Assembly: GCA_031178565.1 (NCBI GenBank)
Contig: JAPSIU010000137.1
Location: 1-7,230 of the forward strand
Origin: Leucobacter sp.
GTDB taxonomy: Bacteria > Actinomycetota > Actinomycetes > Actinomycetales > Microbacteriaceae
Length of the DNA stretch: 7,230 bases
Direction of reading: 5' to 3'
Part shown: positions 6,136 through 7,230 of the stretch, piece after piece
Layout: each line of letters opens with the position of its first letter
Position numbering within the stretch: the first letter of the stretch is position 1
Notes under the pieces: model-generated
What the model was told of the DNA's origin: nothing
The model's input: the letters and a program-made list of their open reading frames with translations, nothing else
The model's database searches: none
Made by a program: the position numbers and the translations under genes

Positions 6136-6396
6136 TCACTCGCGGCGCTCGAGGCCGAGCCCGACGAGCAGGAGCACGGGGGCGGACTCTCCGAGCAGGG
6201 CGCCCAGCCGCGTACCCCGCGACCCGTCTTCGTTCCTCCGCGAGAACAGCCGGAGCACGAGCGATAGCCCGAGCGCCGCGAAGGCTCCGAGATAGGCGTG
6301 GTTGCTGCGCACACCCCAGCCGTGGAGGGCGCGCATCGGGTCCCTGGTCTGCGCCGCCGCCTTCTTCGCGTCCTTCAGGTTCAGCTTCATCTCCAT
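6136..6396 (-). CDS. Small two-helix membrane protein of unknown function
   Basis: An 86-residue protein that I do not recognise. The first 30 residues are basic and polar, with a Lys-rich start (MEMKLNLKDAKKAAAQ) that could form an amphipathic helix. Two hydrophobic stretches follow: about 34-51 (AYLGAFAALGLSLVLRLF) and about 64-82 (LGALLGESAPVLLLVGLGL). They are joined by a short charged loop (RRNEDGSRGTR), giving a predicted hairpin in the membrane with both ends probably in the cytoplasm. The ATG at 6396 is chosen because CAGGAG sits at good distance upstream; in-frame codons further upstream read into the intergenic region. It lies 73 bp upstream of the sigma gene on the same strand, so the two may be co-transcribed, and it may act in the same stress response. 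No anti-sigma (HATPase) feature is present. That link is inference only. Confidence 0.7.
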   Translation of the reverse strand: MEMKLNLKDAKKAAAQTRDPMRALHGWGVRSNHAYLGAFAALGLSLVLRLFSRRNEDGSRGTRLGALLGESAPVLLLVGLGLERRE

Positions 6397-6472
6397 GGTC
6401 ACTCCTGTCGCTCGTGATGAATCAGTCGGTACCGAACAAGCCTCCCCAGCGGAGGTTCGTCTCACCACGCCC

Positions 6473-6501
6473 TTGCGAAGCAGGAGCGGTTGTCCTACCC
6501 T
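6473..6501 (+). promoter_or_regulatory. Housekeeping-type promoter candidate in the divergent region
   Basis: TTGCGA (6473-6478) and TACCCT (6496-6501) are separated by 17 bases. The -35 matches TTGACA at four of six bases and the -10 fits the actinomycete TANNNT pattern. Transcription would start near 6508 and run towards the oxidoreductase at 6594, with a leader of about 86 bases. The rest of the 197-bp gap (6397-6593) shows no further gene. It does hold a short imperfect stem (CCTCC 6441-6445, GGAGG 6451-6455) and the palindrome listed separately. Confidence 0.45.
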
Positions 6502-6508
6502 GATGCGC

Positions 6509-6522
6509 GGACTCCGGAGTCC
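6509..6522. promoter_or_regulatory. Perfect 14-bp palindrome, possible operator
   Basis: GGACTCCGGAGTCC is fully self-complementary, and one bulged base extends the symmetry to flanking CGC/GCG. It sits at the predicted transcription start of the plus-strand promoter, between two divergent genes, where a dimeric repressor could block initiation. With no loop it is a better DNA-binding site than an RNA hairpin. Confidence 0.45.
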
Positions 6523-6580
6523 CGCGTCGGAAGCGTCCGCGGCGCTTGTCAAGGGGGTCGCGAGCCGGTGACCCCGTGGC

Positions 6581-6586
6581 TACGGT
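6581..6586 (+). promoter_or_regulatory. Possible -10 box for a leaderless oxidoreductase transcript
   Basis: TACGGT fits TANNNT and ends seven bases before the ATG at 6594, so the first transcribed base could be the A of the start codon. No Shine-Dalgarno is visible before this ATG, which supports a leaderless message. No good -35 is seen 16-18 bases upstream. Confidence 0.4.
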
Positions 6587-6593
6587 CGCTTGC

Positions 6594-7230
6594 ATGACCT
6601 CTCTCTGGCAGAGCACGGGCCCGTCGATCCCCTCCGATGCGTTCGAGGAGGGGCGGGTCGACGCGGTCGTCGTGGGCGCGGGGCTCACCGGCCTCGTGAC
6701 CGCGGTGCTGCTCGCGCGCTCGGGACAGCGGGTGACGGTGCTCGAGGCTCGGATGACGGGCGCAGTGACGACCGGGAACACCACGGGCAAACTCAGCCTG
6801 CTGCAGGGCACCGCCTTCACGGGGATCCGGGATCACGCGGGAGACGAGGCGCTCTACGCCTACGCCGAGGCGAACCGCGAGGGCCAGGCCTGGCTGCTGC
6901 GCGAACTCGACACGCTCGGGGTCGAGGTGGAGACCCGCACCGCGTACACGTACGCCACCGGCCCCGATCAGCTCCCCGCGCTCGAGCAGGAACTCGACGC
7001 GGCGCTCGCGGTGGGCGTCGAAGCGCGTGAGACCTCGGAAACCGGCCTCCCCTTCGAGGTCGCCGGCGCCCTCATGCTCGAGAACCAGGCGCAGTTGCAG
7101 CCGATGGTCGTGCTGGCAGCTCTCGCCGAGGAGCTCCGCGCGCGAGGCGGGCGTCTGGTCGAGCAGTGCCGCGTGCGCGACGTCGAGAACGTCGAGGGCG
7201 CCGTCCGGATGCGGACGGCGCGCGGCTCCA
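6594..7230 (+). CDS. FAD-dependent oxidoreductase, DAO type (partial, 3' end outside window)
   Basis: The first 212 residues of a flavoprotein that continues past the right edge. The N-terminal Rossmann fold is clear: AVVVGAGLTGLVTAVLLARSG (24-44) has the GXGXXG dinucleotide motif at Gly28, Gly30 and Gly33. VTVLEA ends at Glu51, which would bind the adenosine ribose of FAD. The following TTGNTTGKLSLLQG (59-72) resembles the flavin-contacting segment GHTTAK in DAO proteins that carry a C-terminal Rieske [2Fe-2S] domain, such as Bacillus YhfW. If so, a Rieske domain should lie just outside the window. The DAO fold oxidises amines, amino acids or related substrates; the substrate here is not known. 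The ATG has no Shine-Dalgarno and a TACGGT box seven bases upstream. The gene diverges from the small membrane protein and may belong to the same stress-related neighbourhood. Confidence 0.85.
   Translation, partial: MTSLWQSTGPSIPSDAFEEGRVDAVVVGAGLTGLVTAVLLARSGQRVTVLEARMTGAVTTGNTTGKLSLLQGTAFTGIRDHAGDEALYAYAEANREGQAWLLRELDTLGVEVETRTAYTYATGPDQLPALEQELDAALAVGVEARETSETGLPFEVAGALMLENQAQLQPMVVLAALAEELRARGGRLVEQCRVRDVENVEGAVRMRTARGS

Noticed and set aside
6120..6314. Minus-strand 64-codon frame rich in Ser and Cys
   Set aside because: It is a shadow of the small membrane protein in another frame. The 86-residue frame has a Shine-Dalgarno and coherent hydrophobic segments.
6439..6457. Stem CCTCC/GGAGG in the divergent region as a terminator
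   Set aside because: The stem has only five strong pairs plus weak extension and no T-run on either side, and it lies between divergent starts where no terminator is needed.
6495..6500. GGGTAG on the minus strand as a SigB-type -10 box for the small membrane protein
   Set aside because: No GTTT-like -35 box is found 14-16 bases upstream; the bases there belong to the 14-bp palindrome.
6503..6571. 22-codon plus-strand open frame between the palindrome and the oxidoreductase
   Set aside because: Its ATG lies upstream of the predicted transcription start near 6508, has no ribosome binding site and its peptide is featureless.

Overview
This is very GC-rich DNA with tightly packed genes, overlapping stop and start codons, GTG and TTG starts and weak Shine-Dalgarno sequences. 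It looks like an actinomycete chromosome. A Micrococcales relative such as the Microbacteriaceae fits the gene content, but the genus cannot be fixed from sequence reading alone. No insertion sequence, tRNA, rRNA or CRISPR array is visible.

Left part (1-4202, minus strand): five genes form one tightly coupled operon, read from right to left. They are a GmhB-type HAD phosphatase (3618-4202), a family 9 heptosyltransferase-like enzyme (2566-3621), an unusual GT4-like glycosyltransferase (1529-2569), a canonical GT4 glycosyltransferase (282-1532), and a GmhA-type sedoheptulose-7-phosphate isomerase that runs off the left edge (1-285). Each stop codon overlaps the next start by four bases. GmhA and GmhB are two steps of the nucleotide-activated heptose pathway. 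The kinase/nucleotidyltransferase step (HldE or HddA/HddC type) is not in the window and would be expected further left. Together the genes suggest synthesis and transfer of a heptose onto a cell-envelope glycan or glycoprotein in a Gram-positive cell.

Middle (4203-5270): a 96-bp divergent intergenic region separates the operon from a second family 9 glycosyltransferase on the plus strand (4299-5270). It probably belongs to the same glycan pathway. Its 3' end overlaps that of the next gene tail-to-tail by 39 bp.

Right part (5232-7230): a SigB/SigF-type stress sigma factor (5232-6062, minus strand, TTG start) lies downstream of a small two-helix membrane protein gene (6136-6396, minus strand). 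No anti-sigma factor is seen. A 197-bp divergent region (6397-6593) carries a plausible promoter followed by a perfect 14-bp palindrome. After it begins an FAD-dependent oxidoreductase of the DAO type (6594 to the right edge, plus strand), cut off by the window end. The most interesting reading is a Gram-positive heptose-glycan locus beside a general-stress sigma factor, with a weak SigB-like promoter candidate in front of the glycan operon.
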